A stretch of 51,655 nt of DNA from a bacterium (GTDB lineage: Bacteria; Verrucomicrobiota; Verrucomicrobiae; Opitutales; Opitutaceae), in assembly GCA_021780625.1 (NCBI GenBank), contig JAJXYI010000132.1, positions 1 through 51,655 on the forward strand, written 5' to 3'. Positions 11,782-20,277 of this stretch are shown piece after piece. Below the pieces are notes generated by a model that was not told the origin of the DNA, did not search any database, and was given only the letters and a program-made list of their open reading frames with translations. Position 1 is the stretch's first letter. Each line of letters begins with the position of its first letter. A program made the position numbers and the translations under genes.

Positions 11782-12975
11782 ATGGATCCCAAACGTTTTG
11801 TCGCCAACCACATCGTCGACCTGCCGAAGTCCGGCATTCGCGATTTTTTTGAGATCGTGGCGAAGATGACCAACGTCATCTCGCTGGGCATCGGCGAGCC
11901 CGACTTCGACACGCCGTGGCATATTCGCGAGGCAGCGATCTACGCACTGGAGAAGGGGAAGACCCACTACACGTCGAACCTGGGGCTGATCGAGCTTCGC
12001 CGGGCGATTTCGTCGTACGTGGAGAAGACTTTTTCGATCGGCTACCGTCCCGAGGACGAGATCATCGTTACGGTCGGCGTGTCCGAGGCGCTCGACATCG
12101 CCTTCCGGGCCCTGATCAACCCGGGCGACAAGGTGCTGTATCATCAGCCTTGTTACGTGAGCTATCATCCGAGCGTGACGCTCACGCACGGCATAGGGGT
12201 GCCGGTGCCGACCTTCGCCAAGGACAATTTTGCGCTCACGGCGGAGTCGCTCCGGGCCGCGTGGCAGCCCGGCTGCAAGCTGCTGGTCCTGAACCTGCCC
12301 TGCAACCCGACCGGCGGCACCTGCAGCCGTGCACAGCTCGAGGACATCGCGCGGTTCTGCGTCGAGAAGGACCTGCTGGTGCTCAGCGACGAGATCTACT
12401 CCGAGCTCACCTTTGACGGCGTGCATGTGAGCATCGCGAGCCTGCCGGGGATGAAGGAGCGCACGATTTTCCTGCACGGCTTTTCCAAGGCCTTTGCCAT
12501 GACCGGCTGGCGCATCGGCTACGCGTGCGGCCCGGCGGTGCTGGTGGATGCGATGATGAAGGTGCACCAGTACTCAATGATGTGCGCCTCGATCGTCAGC
12601 CAGGAGGCGGCCATCGAGGCTCTGGTCCGCGGCGAGGACGGCATGAAGAAGATGCGCGACCAGTATCACCGCCGCCGCGATTTCATCGTGCGCCGTTTCA
12701 ACGAGATCGGTCTGGCATGCCATCTTCCGCGGGGGAGTTTTTACGCGTTCCCGTGCGTGACTTCGACGGGGAAGAACGAGCGTGACTTCGCGGTCGGTTT
12801 GCTCGAGGCGGAGCGTGTGGCGGTCGTGCCGGGCACGGCGTTTGGCGCGAACGGCTCGGGTTTCGTCCGGGCCTGTTTTGCCACGAGCTATGAGCAACTG
12901 ATCCTGGCCTCCGACCGGATCGAGCGCTACGTGCAGGGGCTGGCCTCGGCGAAGCCTCCGGAATCGCGCGGCTAG
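11782..12975 (+). CDS. PLP-dependent aminotransferase, class I/II fold
   Basis: 397 aa, full length. It would transfer an amino group between an amino acid and a 2-oxo acid. Fold-type I landmarks are present: GIGEPDFDTP near 36-45, NPTGG with N175, DEIY with D203 and Y206, the Schiff-base lysine K236 in FSKAFAMTGWRIGY, R244 following it, and a C-terminal substrate-carboxylate region RACFATSYEQL. It resembles aspartate/alanine aminotransferases (AspC/PatA type); the exact substrate is not readable. It is paired with the AsnC-type regulator just upstream, an arrangement often seen for these genes. Confidence 0.93.
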   Translation: MDPKRFVANHIVDLPKSGIRDFFEIVAKMTNVISLGIGEPDFDTPWHIREAAIYALEKGKTHYTSNLGLIELRRAISSYVEKTFSIGYRPEDEIIVTVGVSEALDIAFRALINPGDKVLYHQPCYVSYHPSVTLTHGIGVPVPTFAKDNFALTAESLRAAWQPGCKLLVLNLPCNPTGGTCSRAQLEDIARFCVEKDLLVLSDEIYSELTFDGVHVSIASLPGMKERTIFLHGFSKAFAMTGWRIGYACGPAVLVDAMMKVHQYSMMCASIVSQEAAIEALVRGEDGMKKMRDQYHRRRDFIVRRFNEIGLACHLPRGSFYAFPCVTSTGKNERDFAVGLLEAERVAVVPGTAFGANGSGFVRACFATSYEQLILASDRIERYVQGLASAKPPESRG

Positions 12976-13042
12976 GGTTCCTTTCTGGCTGGGGGCTATT
13001 TCCTTCTCGATTCCCGCCCGCCGCTTCCCGATCCTAGCGGGC

Positions 13043-14521
13043 ATGTCTCGTATCGTCGCCATTGTCGGACGTCCCAATGTGGGCAAAAGCCGCCTGTTCA
13101 ACAGGCTGGCGCGCAAACGGATTTCCATCGTCCACGACCAGCCCGGAGTCACGCGCGACGTCATCTCGACCGAGGTGAAGGAAGGCGGCTACACCCTGCT
13201 CGACACCGGCGGCTTGGGGCTGAAGGGTGGCGAGACGCCCCGCCAGCTCGTTGCGGCTTCGGAACAGCAGGTGGCTTTCGCCATCGAGGCTGCCACGCTC
13301 GTGCTCTTCGTGATCGACGGGCGCGAGGGCGTCACGAACCTCGACGAGACCATCGCTGCCTCCCTGAGGCGGGCGAACAAGAAGGTCATCGTGGTGGCGA
13401 ACAAGGTGGATTTTGACGAGGGGAAGGCCGAACTGGCGCCGGTGTACCGTTTCGGGCTCGGCGAGCCCATGATGGTATCCGCGGAACATGGACGGGGGGA
13501 GGATTACCTGCGCGAGGCCATCCTGGCCGCCCTCGGTCCGGTGCCGGCGGAGGAGGAGGGTGCCCGCGCCCCGGATGCGCCGCTGTGCGTGTGTTTCATC
13601 GGGAGGCCCAACGTGGGCAAATCCTCCCTGGGCAACCGGCTGCTGGAGAGCGACCGCCTGATCGTCAGCCCCATACCCGGCACGACCCGCGACGCCGTGG
13701 AGATCGACTTTCATTTCAAGGGCCGTGACGGGAAGATGTATCCCTTCAGTCTGATCGACACGGCGGGCATCAAGGCCGCGACCAAGCTGGCCTCGCCGAT
13801 CGAGTATTTCTCGCGGCTGCGTTCGCTCGATGCCATCCAGCGTGCGGACGTGATATTCATGGTGGTCGACGCGATCGACGGCATCACGCACCAGGACAAG
13901 GCCATCGCCGGCGAGGCGACCAAGGAGCGCAAGCCCATCGTGGTCGTCGTGAACAAGTGGGACCTGGTGCACAAGGCCTTCAAGGATCCGGCGGGCATCC
14001 AGGGGTACGACAACGAGCGCGAATATCGGGAGAAGTATGAGAAGGCGCTGTTCGAGCGGCTGTTCTTCACCCCGGGCTCGCCGGTCATCTTCGTGTCGGC
14101 GATGAGTGGATACGAAATCGACCGCATGCTGAACGCGGCGGTGAAGCTGCACCGGTCGCTGGACAAGAAACTCCCGACGGCGCGGCTGAACGAAACGCTC
14201 GGCGAGCTCGCCGAGCGTGTTCCTCCGCCGTCCATCGCCAACAAGCGCTTCCGCGTCTACTATGCCGTGCAGACCGGCAACCGGCCCTACCGCATTCGCA
14301 TCTTCTGCAACCGCGAGGAGCAGTTGTCGGAGAGTTACCGGCGTTATCTCGAGTCCGGCCTGGTGAAGGAGTTCGACCTCGAAGGATGCCCGATCTATTT
14401 CGACCTCGTGGGCAAGCCCAAGGGTGGCCTGCGGGCCTCGATCCACGGTGCGAATCGCGATCACGACGAGTCCGGACGGCCTCTCCCGAAGTGGAAGCAG
14501 GCGGAGATCGATGAGGACTGA
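13043..14521 (+). CDS. der: Ribosome biogenesis GTPase Der (EngA)
   Basis: 492 aa. Der has two tandem GTPase domains and a KH-like domain and helps assemble the 50S ribosomal subunit. First G-domain: GRPNVGKS at 8-15, DTGGLGL (G3), NKVD (G4). Second G-domain: GRPNVGKSSL near 187, PGTTRD, DTAGI, NKWD. The C-terminal KH-like part (about 380-470) contains the Y-R-I-R-I-F-C-N strand and the YRRYLESGL helix. The start MSRIVAIVGRPNVGK is exactly where the family begins. It is preceded by pyrimidine/GC-rich sequence without a Shine-Dalgarno element. Confidence 0.97.
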   Translation: MSRIVAIVGRPNVGKSRLFNRLARKRISIVHDQPGVTRDVISTEVKEGGYTLLDTGGLGLKGGETPRQLVAASEQQVAFAIEAATLVLFVIDGREGVTNLDETIAASLRRANKKVIVVANKVDFDEGKAELAPVYRFGLGEPMMVSAEHGRGEDYLREAILAALGPVPAEEEGARAPDAPLCVCFIGRPNVGKSSLGNRLLESDRLIVSPIPGTTRDAVEIDFHFKGRDGKMYPFSLIDTAGIKAATKLASPIEYFSRLRSLDAIQRADVIFMVVDAIDGITHQDKAIAGEATKERKPIVVVVNKWDLVHKAFKDPAGIQGYDNEREYREKYEKALFERLFFTPGSPVIFVSAMSGYEIDRMLNAAVKLHRSLDKKLPTARLNETLGELAERVPPPSIANKRFRVYYAVQTGNRPYRIRIFCNREEQLSESYRRYLESGLVKEFDLEGCPIYFDLVGKPKGGLRASIHGANRDHDESGRPLPKWKQAEIDED

Positions 14522-14757
14522 GGGAAAAGAAGCGAGGAGCGCGAAGCCGGAATCGGGAATGCTTCCAGTGGCTTGAACAGAAGGGAACGACGAGCGTTTC
14601 GATGAGGGAAATCCGAGGTTAATGCCGCCTGCCTCTTCACTTTCGAAACGCCGTTCTGCAGCCCGGATCCAATCCGCCTCGCGATGCTCCGTCGCCTTCG
14701 TACTTCAATTTCCGGATTCATACTCCTCGTTTCACGCTCCTCGCATCCTCGTTCTCC
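14522..14757 (+). other. 236-bp leader region before fmt with scattered inverted repeats
   Basis: No coding frame is supported. Complementary segments occur: GCGAGGAGCG at 14532-14541 with CGCTCCTCGC at 14735-14744, and CGTTTCG (about 14595) with CGAAACG (about 14644). The 3' part is a C/T-rich run with three TCCTCG units directly before the fmt ATG. It may be a structured 5' leader or simply spacer; no known RNA family was recognised. Confidence 0.35.
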
Positions 14758-15726
14758 ATGAAGATCGTTTTTCTAGGCTCTGACGGCATTGCGCTGCCGA
14801 TGCTCGAGTGGATCGCCGGCTCCGGCCGGGCCCATGGCGAACTGGTTGCGGTCTACACGCAGCCCGACCGGCCCGTCGGACGCGGCCAGAAGGTGCAGGC
14901 GAACGCAATCAAGACCTGGGCGCTGGCGCGGAAGCTCCCCGTGTTTCAGCCGGAGAAGCTCACCGAGGACGTGCGGGGCGAGTATGCCGGGCTGGGTGCG
15001 GACCTGGGGCTTGTGATGGCGTACGGTCACATTTTGAAGGATGCGTTCATCGCGTCGCCGCGACTGGGAACCGTGAATCTCCACGCGTCGCTTCTGCCGG
15101 CGCTGCGGGGGGCATCGCCGATCCAGACGGCGGTGGCGAGCGGGTGCGGGGAGACGGGGGTGAGCCTGATGCGCATCGTGCGCGAGCTGGATGCGGGTCC
15201 GGTGGCGGAGGTGGAGCGGGTGTCGATCGGGCCGCGCGACACTGCGCTCGACGTGGAGCAGCGGTTGGCGACGGCCTGTGTGCCGCTCATGGAACGTGCG
15301 CTGCCCCGGATAGCGGACGGGAGCCTGAAGTTTGTGGCGCAGGATGGATCGCGTGCGACATTCTGCCGCCGACTGACCAAGGAGGACGGCGGGCTCGATT
15401 TTTCGGCTCCGGCGGCCGTGCTGGCGGCGCGGATCAACGGGCTGTATCCCTGGCCGGTGTGTTCGGTTCCGATTCACGGCCAGGCGGTCAGGATCGGGCT
15501 CGCCGAGGCGTTGCCCGAGGTGGCGCCTGCGGGCGTCGAGGCGGGTTGCGTGCTCGGACATGATGCTGAGGGGCTGCTTGTGGCTGCGGGGGGCGGCGTG
15601 TTGAGGCTGCTGAAACTTCAGCGGCCGGGGGCGCGGATGCTGCCGGCGGCGGAATTTTTGCGAGGCTTCCCGGTGCCTGCCGGCGACCGGCTCTCGTCGG
15701 TGCCCATGCCGGGACTCGTGCGTTGA
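14758..15726 (+). CDS. fmt: Methionyl-tRNA formyltransferase
   Basis: 322 aa, normal for Fmt. It formylates the initiator Met-tRNA using 10-formyltetrahydrofolate. The N-terminal Rossmann domain begins MKIVFLGSDGIALPML. The catalytic Asn-His-Asp set is present: N107 and H109 in VNLHASLLPALRGASPIQ, and D145 in RELDAGPV. The C-terminal OB-like tRNA-binding domain starts near residue 210 (INGLYPWPVC). The usual partner def (peptide deformylase) is not adjacent. The start is the first ATG of the frame and fits the family. Confidence 0.97.
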   Translation: MKIVFLGSDGIALPMLEWIAGSGRAHGELVAVYTQPDRPVGRGQKVQANAIKTWALARKLPVFQPEKLTEDVRGEYAGLGADLGLVMAYGHILKDAFIASPRLGTVNLHASLLPALRGASPIQTAVASGCGETGVSLMRIVRELDAGPVAEVERVSIGPRDTALDVEQRLATACVPLMERALPRIADGSLKFVAQDGSRATFCRRLTKEDGGLDFSAPAAVLAARINGLYPWPVCSVPIHGQAVRIGLAEALPEVAPAGVEAGCVLGHDAEGLLVAAGGGVLRLLKLQRPGARMLPAAEFLRGFPVPAGDRLSSVPMPGLVR

Positions 15727-15820
15727 GGACCTGACGCTCCGGGTTGCACGCGCGGACAAAACGTTTTCCGTGTGTCGCGAGGCGCCCCGCAGCCACATGA
15801 AAACCCATCCATCCTGAATC

Positions 15821-17278
15821 ATGAGCCCTGCACCCATACTGGTTTGGTTCAGGAGGGACCTTCGGCTGGACGACAATCCGGCGCTGGCGGCCGCGGCCAG
15901 GCGGGGTGGGAAAGTGGTACCTGTCTACATCGAGGATCGCGCCGGGGAGGGGGCGTGGGCGGCCGGCGGGGCCTCGCGCTGGTGGCTGCATCACTCGCTT
16001 GGTGCGCTCGACGCCTCGCTTCGGGCGAACGGGAGCGGGCTCATTTTCCGCGCTGGAGACTCCGCTGAGGTGCTTGGAAGACTCGTGGCCGAAACCGGGG
16101 CGGGAGCGGTGTACTGGAATCGCCGTTACGAGCCTGCGTCTGTCGCGCTTGAAGAGGCGATCATGGCCCGGCTGGGTTCGGAGGCCATCGAGGCTGCCGG
16201 TTTCGCTGCGTCGCTGCTTTTCGAGCCGAAGGCGGTAACCAACAAGCAGGGCGGGCCCTTTCAGGTCTTCACGCCGTATTGGCGGCATTGTCTGGAGCTC
16301 GAGATACCGGATCCGGTGGCGGTGGGGCGGCCGGATTGGTGGCCGGCGGCGCGGCTGCCGCGCGGCGAAACGCTGGAGAGCCTCGGCCTGCTTCCCGGTC
16401 GGGACTGGGCGGATGGATTTGCGGCGCGCTGGACTCCGGGTGAACAGGGGGCGCGGGATGCCTTGAGAGAATTTGTGTCGGGCCGCATCGACCGATACTC
16501 GAAGGATCGGGATTTTCCCGCGCTGCGGGGAAGCTCCCGTCTGTCGGCGGCGCTGCATTTTGGCGAGATCGGACCTCGGCAGGTGTGGGCGGCGGTAAAG
16601 GAGCGGAATGCGGAGACGGGGGTGTTTCCCTCGAGCGAGGGTGAGCGGCGTTTTCTTGCGGAGCTTGGCTGGAGGGAATTCGCGCATCATCTGCTCTACC
16701 ATTTTTCGCGCACGCCCGAGGCACCGCTGCGGAGCGAATATGAGCGATTCCCGTGGGCGGAGGATCCCGGAAAACGCCTGCTGCGCGCATGGCAGAGGGG
16801 GAAGACCGGGTATCCGATCGTGGACGCGGGCATGCGAGAATTGTGGGCGACGGGGTGGATGCACAATCGAGTCCGCATGATTGCTGCGTCGTTTCTGGTG
16901 AAACATCTTCGCCTGCCATGGGGCGAGGGGGCGCGGTGGTTTTGGGACACTCTCGTGGATGCCGATCTGGCGAACAACACCCTCGGTTGGCAGTGGACGG
17001 CGGGCTGCGGAGCGGACGCGGCACCCTATTTTCGTATCTTCAATCCGGTTCTTCAGGGTGAGAAGTTCGATCCCGAGGGGGCCTACGTGAAGGCGTGGGT
17101 TCCGGAGCTTGGGGGGCTGTCCCCGGCCTTTGTGCATCGTCCCTGGGAGGCAGACGCAGCGACCCTGGACGCCGGAGGTGTGGAGCTAGGGCGCAGTTAT
17201 CCAAGGCCGATCGTGGATCATGCGGAGGCGCGGAGGGCGGCGCTGGCGGCGCTGCAGTCGATCAAGGCGCGGCCCTAA
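15821..17278 (+). CDS. phr: Deoxyribodipyrimidine photo-lyase (class I type)
   Basis: 485 aa. It uses FAD and blue light to split UV-induced pyrimidine dimers. The N-terminal antenna-binding alpha/beta domain begins PILVWFRRDLRLDDNPAL (about residues 5-22). The C-terminal FAD-binding helical domain has the signatures ELGWREFAHHLLYHF, GMRELWATGWMHNRVRMI, WDTLVDADLANNTLGWQW and FRIFNPVLQGEKFDP, including the tryptophans of the electron-transfer chain and the Asn in NNTLGWQW that contacts the flavin. CPD photolyase is the most likely activity; a (6-4) or cryptochrome role is less likely but not excluded. It sits between fmt and an SDR gene, on the same strand with short gaps. Confidence 0.94.
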   Translation: MSPAPILVWFRRDLRLDDNPALAAAARRGGKVVPVYIEDRAGEGAWAAGGASRWWLHHSLGALDASLRANGSGLIFRAGDSAEVLGRLVAETGAGAVYWNRRYEPASVALEEAIMARLGSEAIEAAGFAASLLFEPKAVTNKQGGPFQVFTPYWRHCLELEIPDPVAVGRPDWWPAARLPRGETLESLGLLPGRDWADGFAARWTPGEQGARDALREFVSGRIDRYSKDRDFPALRGSSRLSAALHFGEIGPRQVWAAVKERNAETGVFPSSEGERRFLAELGWREFAHHLLYHFSRTPEAPLRSEYERFPWAEDPGKRLLRAWQRGKTGYPIVDAGMRELWATGWMHNRVRMIAASFLVKHLRLPWGEGARWFWDTLVDADLANNTLGWQWTAGCGADAAPYFRIFNPVLQGEKFDPEGAYVKAWVPELGGLSPAFVHRPWEADAATLDAGGVELGRSYPRPIVDHAEARRAALAALQSIKARP

Positions 17279-17370
17279 GAACCGGCCATCGCCATGCGCC
17301 GCCGGTGGGCGGTCCCAGGATAGGGCGTGCTTGGGGAGCAAAGTTCCGATACGGAAGGTCTACCCATCTC

Positions 17371-18264
17371 ATGAAGATCGTCGTCGCAGGTTCCACGGGT
17401 CTGGTTGGTTCCGTCCTTGTGCCGCGCCTGAAGGCCGAGGGCCACGATGTCCTGCGGCTCGTGCGCGAGGGAGGCGGGGAGCCGGGCACCGCGGTCTGGG
17501 ATCCGGTGGCCGGCACGTTGCCTGCGGGCGTGTTCGACTCGGTCGATGCGGTGGTGAATCTTTGTGGCAGCAATGTGGCGGCGGGACGGTGGACGGCAGT
17601 CCGCCGGAGCGAACTTCGCGACAGCCGCATCCGAAGCACGGGTACGCTGGTGCGCGGGTTGGCGGCCGCGGCATCGCGGCCGCGCGTGCTTGTGAATGCA
17701 TCGGCCGTCGGCATCTACGGGGACCGCGGCGGCGAGGTGCTCACAGAGAAATCGCCGGCGGGTAGCGGGTTTCTTGCCAGGCTTTGTGTCGACTGGGAAG
17801 CGGAGGCGATGAAGGCGTCGGACTCGGGCACGCGTGTGGTATGTCTGCGGATTGGCGTCGTGATGAGCGGACGGGGAGGAGCGCTCGCAAAGATGCTGCC
17901 GCTCTTCAGACTGGGACTGGGAGGCAAGCTGGGGGACGGCCGCGCCTGGATGAGCTGGATATCCAGCGAGGACCTGGTGCGTGCGATCCTGTTTATCCTG
18001 ACCGAGCCGTCGGTGTCGGGTCCCGTCAACGCGGTGAGTCCGGACCCGCTTCGCAACGAACAATTTGCCGCGACCTTGGCTGCGTCGCTCTCGCGTCGCG
18101 CCTGGATGCCGGTGCCGGCGGCGCTGCTCACGCTGGCTTTGGGGGAGATGGCGCGGGAGACCCTGCTTGCGAGCTGCCGGGCGCTGCCGGCGGTGCTCCG
18201 GGAGCGCGGCTTCGTGTATCGGTTCCCGGATCTTCCGGGCGCGCTGCTCGATACTCTGGGTTAA
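17371..18264 (+). CDS. TIGR01777-family SDR protein (YfcH/SDR39U1-like epimerase)
   Basis: 297 aa. Extended-SDR Rossmann fold with the dinucleotide-binding G-x-x-G-x-x-G at residues 7-13 (GSTGLVG), VVNLCGSN near 62-69, an SAVGIYGDRG segment carrying the Tyr of the SDR active site, and a C-terminal DUF1731-like tail (about 230-297). Members are annotated as nucleoside-diphosphate sugar epimerases, but the activity is not established. The ATG at 17371 was chosen because the family starts MKIxVxGxTGxVG; a longer in-frame extension upstream overlaps the photolyase gene and has no family match. Confidence 0.92.
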   Translation: MKIVVAGSTGLVGSVLVPRLKAEGHDVLRLVREGGGEPGTAVWDPVAGTLPAGVFDSVDAVVNLCGSNVAAGRWTAVRRSELRDSRIRSTGTLVRGLAAAASRPRVLVNASAVGIYGDRGGEVLTEKSPAGSGFLARLCVDWEAEAMKASDSGTRVVCLRIGVVMSGRGGALAKMLPLFRLGLGGKLGDGRAWMSWISSEDLVRAILFILTEPSVSGPVNAVSPDPLRNEQFAATLAASLSRRAWMPVPAALLTLALGEMARETLLASCRALPAVLRERGFVYRFPDLPGALLDTLG

Positions 18265-18363
18265 ACGGACGTGTGTTTACCCGGGGGCTTGTGGTGCCGG
18301 GGCTGGCGCCGGGATCAGAAAAGCGTTGCCCCCCGCCGGAATTCTGAGGCGATAGGACGAGCC

Positions 18364-19173
18364 ATGTCCCGCATCGCCCAAGCCTTCGCCCGCGCCCGTA
18401 GCGAGAACCGTGCAGCCTTCGTTGCGTACCTGTGTGCCGGCGATCCCGATCTTGAGACCTCGCTCGAAGCCTGCCGGGCGCTGCTTCGGAGCGGCATCGA
18501 CATCCTCGAGCTTGGAGTGCCGTTTTCGGATCCGCTCGCCGACGGTCTGGTGAACCAGCTGGCCGCTCAGCGGGCACTCGAAAGCGGCATGAACAGCGCG
18601 CGGGTGTTCGAGCTGGTGAGCCGGCTGCGCGCCGAGTTTCCCCAGGCGCCGATCGTCTTTTACACGTACTACAACCTCGTCTTCACCAATGGAGTCGGAC
18701 GCTATGTCGAGGCCGCCAAGGCGGCGGGCGTCGACGGCTTGCTCACACTCGACCTCCCGCCGGAGGAGGCCGGCGAATTGCTCGGGCACTGCAGGCGCTG
18801 TGGTGTGGACACCGTGTTCATTGTTGCACCGACCACTTCGGAGGAGCGCCTTCCCCGTATTGCTGAGGCCGCGACGGGGTTCATCTACTACGTCTCCCGC
18901 GAGGGAGTGACGGGCATGCGCGCCCAGATGGCCTCGGGCATTCCGGAGGCCATGGCACGCATCCGGCGGCATACGACGCTGCCTGTGGTCGTGGGTTTTG
19001 GCGTATCGCGGCGCGAGCATGTGGCGCTTGTGGCCGCGCATGCGGATGGCGTCGTGGTGGGCAGCGCCCTTGTGAACGTCATCGCCCAGAACCTCTCCGC
19101 CCGCACGGCGATCGGCCCGGGCCTGGCTAAGGTCGCGGCGGACCTGCTGGCCGGCACCCGGCGCGGCGCCTAG
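18364..19173 (+). CDS. trpA: Tryptophan synthase alpha subunit
   Basis: 269 aa. It cleaves indole-3-glycerol phosphate to indole and glyceraldehyde-3-phosphate and passes indole to TrpB. Both catalytic residues are present at the classical positions: Glu49 (DILELGVPFSDP) and Asp60 (PLADG). The phosphate-binding loops GFGVSRREH and GVVVGSALV are near the C-terminus. One oddity: the loop after Asp60, which is usually DGPxIQ, reads DGLVNQ, so the near-invariant Pro is replaced by Leu. No trpB or other trp gene is in the window. The start MSRIAQAFARAR at 18364 follows a weak AGGA and matches the family; upstream in-frame codons do not. Confidence 0.96.
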   Translation: MSRIAQAFARARSENRAAFVAYLCAGDPDLETSLEACRALLRSGIDILELGVPFSDPLADGLVNQLAAQRALESGMNSARVFELVSRLRAEFPQAPIVFYTYYNLVFTNGVGRYVEAAKAAGVDGLLTLDLPPEEAGELLGHCRRCGVDTVFIVAPTTSEERLPRIAEAATGFIYYVSREGVTGMRAQMASGIPEAMARIRRHTTLPVVVGFGVSRREHVALVAAHADGVVVGSALVNVIAQNLSARTAIGPGLAKVAADLLAGTRRGA

Positions 19174-19207
19174 CGCGGCCGGCGTACTGTCGTCTCGTCG
19201 AGCGACG

Positions 19208-20140
19208 ATGTCCTCGAACGCCCTTCGCACTCCGGGCCGCGTAATCCGCATCCTCACCGGCTGCACGGCCGTTGGAAAGACCGAGTTCGCACTGCGCTGG
19301 GCCGAACGTTTCAACGCGGAAATCCTTTCGTGCGATTCACTGCTGTTTTATCGCGGCATGGACATTGGCACGGCGAAGCCGACACGCGAGGAGCTCTCGC
19401 GGGTGCCGCATCACCTCATCGACATCTGCGACGTGACGGACCAGATGGACGTGACACGTTTCGTCGCCGCCGCCCGCGAGGTTGCCGAATCGATCGTGGC
19501 ACGGGGACGGCGCGTGCTCGTGACGGGGGGAAGCGGCTTTTATCTGAAGAGTTTTCTCGCTCCGGTTGCGGACGGCGTGGAGGTGTCGGCGGAAATTCGG
19601 GATCGCGTGCGGGCGCTCACGCACGAAGAGGCGGTGAAGGAGCTTCGGGCCATGAACCCCGACGGACTTGGCAGGCTCGACGCGGCCAATCCGCGCCGGG
19701 TGGTTCGGGCGCTCGAACGCTGCCTGGCGTCCGGCCGGACGGTTGTGGAACTTGCGGAGGCGTTTGCGCGGCAGCCGTCGGCGTTTTCGGATTGGGAGGT
19801 CCGACTTGTGCGGGTCGACCGCGATCGGCCGGAGCTCGATCGCCGGATCGTGGCGAGGGTGTCGGCCATGATGGCGGCCGGCCTGGTCGACGAAGTGCGG
19901 CGCCTGATACCCCTTGGGATCGAGCGCAACCCCAGCGCCGCCTCGGCAATCGGCTATCGCGAGATCATTGCGGCGCTCAATGCGGGCCCGCCTCCCCAAG
20001 GTCTCGAGGCGGCAATCTGTCGCAACACCCAGGGACTCGTCAAAAAGCAGCGCACCTGGTTTCGGACGCAATTGCCCCCGCATCCCGCCGTGAATGGCGA
20101 TTCGGCGGATGTGGAAACACTCTTTGGCCGCGACGACTGA
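19208..20140 (+). CDS. miaA: tRNA dimethylallyltransferase
   Basis: 310 aa. It adds a dimethylallyl group to N6 of A37 in tRNAs reading UNN codons. P-loop GCTAVGKT at residues 18-25 (the usual form is GPTASGKT), then SCDSLLFYRGMDIGTAKP with the DMAPP/tRNA-contacting Asp, HHLIDICDVTD, VTGGSGFYLKSF, and the C-terminal ASAIGYREI and RNTQGLVKKQRTWFR, which are family signatures. The gene lies 34 bp after trpA. The family frequently starts about 15 residues before the P-loop, which fits the chosen ATG. Confidence 0.96.
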   Translation: MSSNALRTPGRVIRILTGCTAVGKTEFALRWAERFNAEILSCDSLLFYRGMDIGTAKPTREELSRVPHHLIDICDVTDQMDVTRFVAAAREVAESIVARGRRVLVTGGSGFYLKSFLAPVADGVEVSAEIRDRVRALTHEEAVKELRAMNPDGLGRLDAANPRRVVRALERCLASGRTVVELAEAFARQPSAFSDWEVRLVRVDRDRPELDRRIVARVSAMMAAGLVDEVRRLIPLGIERNPSAASAIGYREIIAALNAGPPPQGLEAAICRNTQGLVKKQRTWFRTQLPPHPAVNGDSADVETLFGRDD

Positions 20141-20277
20141 TCGGCGGAGACGCGTGCCGTCCCGAGGCAGGCGGGATATTAGCCTTCCGCATGACGGTCG
20201 GCCCCGGTGTTTTTATCCCGATGCGCCCAACCTCGGATCGCTTGCAAAGGGTCCATGGTTTTGTCGATCCTCGTGCC

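Noticed and set aside
13034..14464. Minus-strand 476-aa frame opposite der
   Set aside because: It mirrors der almost exactly and has no recognisable motif; a typical antisense shadow in high-GC coding DNA.
15488..17137. Minus-strand 549-aa frame opposite fmt end and photolyase
   Set aside because: Arg/Pro-rich composition without domain signatures; explained by antisense codon bias of the real genes on the plus strand.
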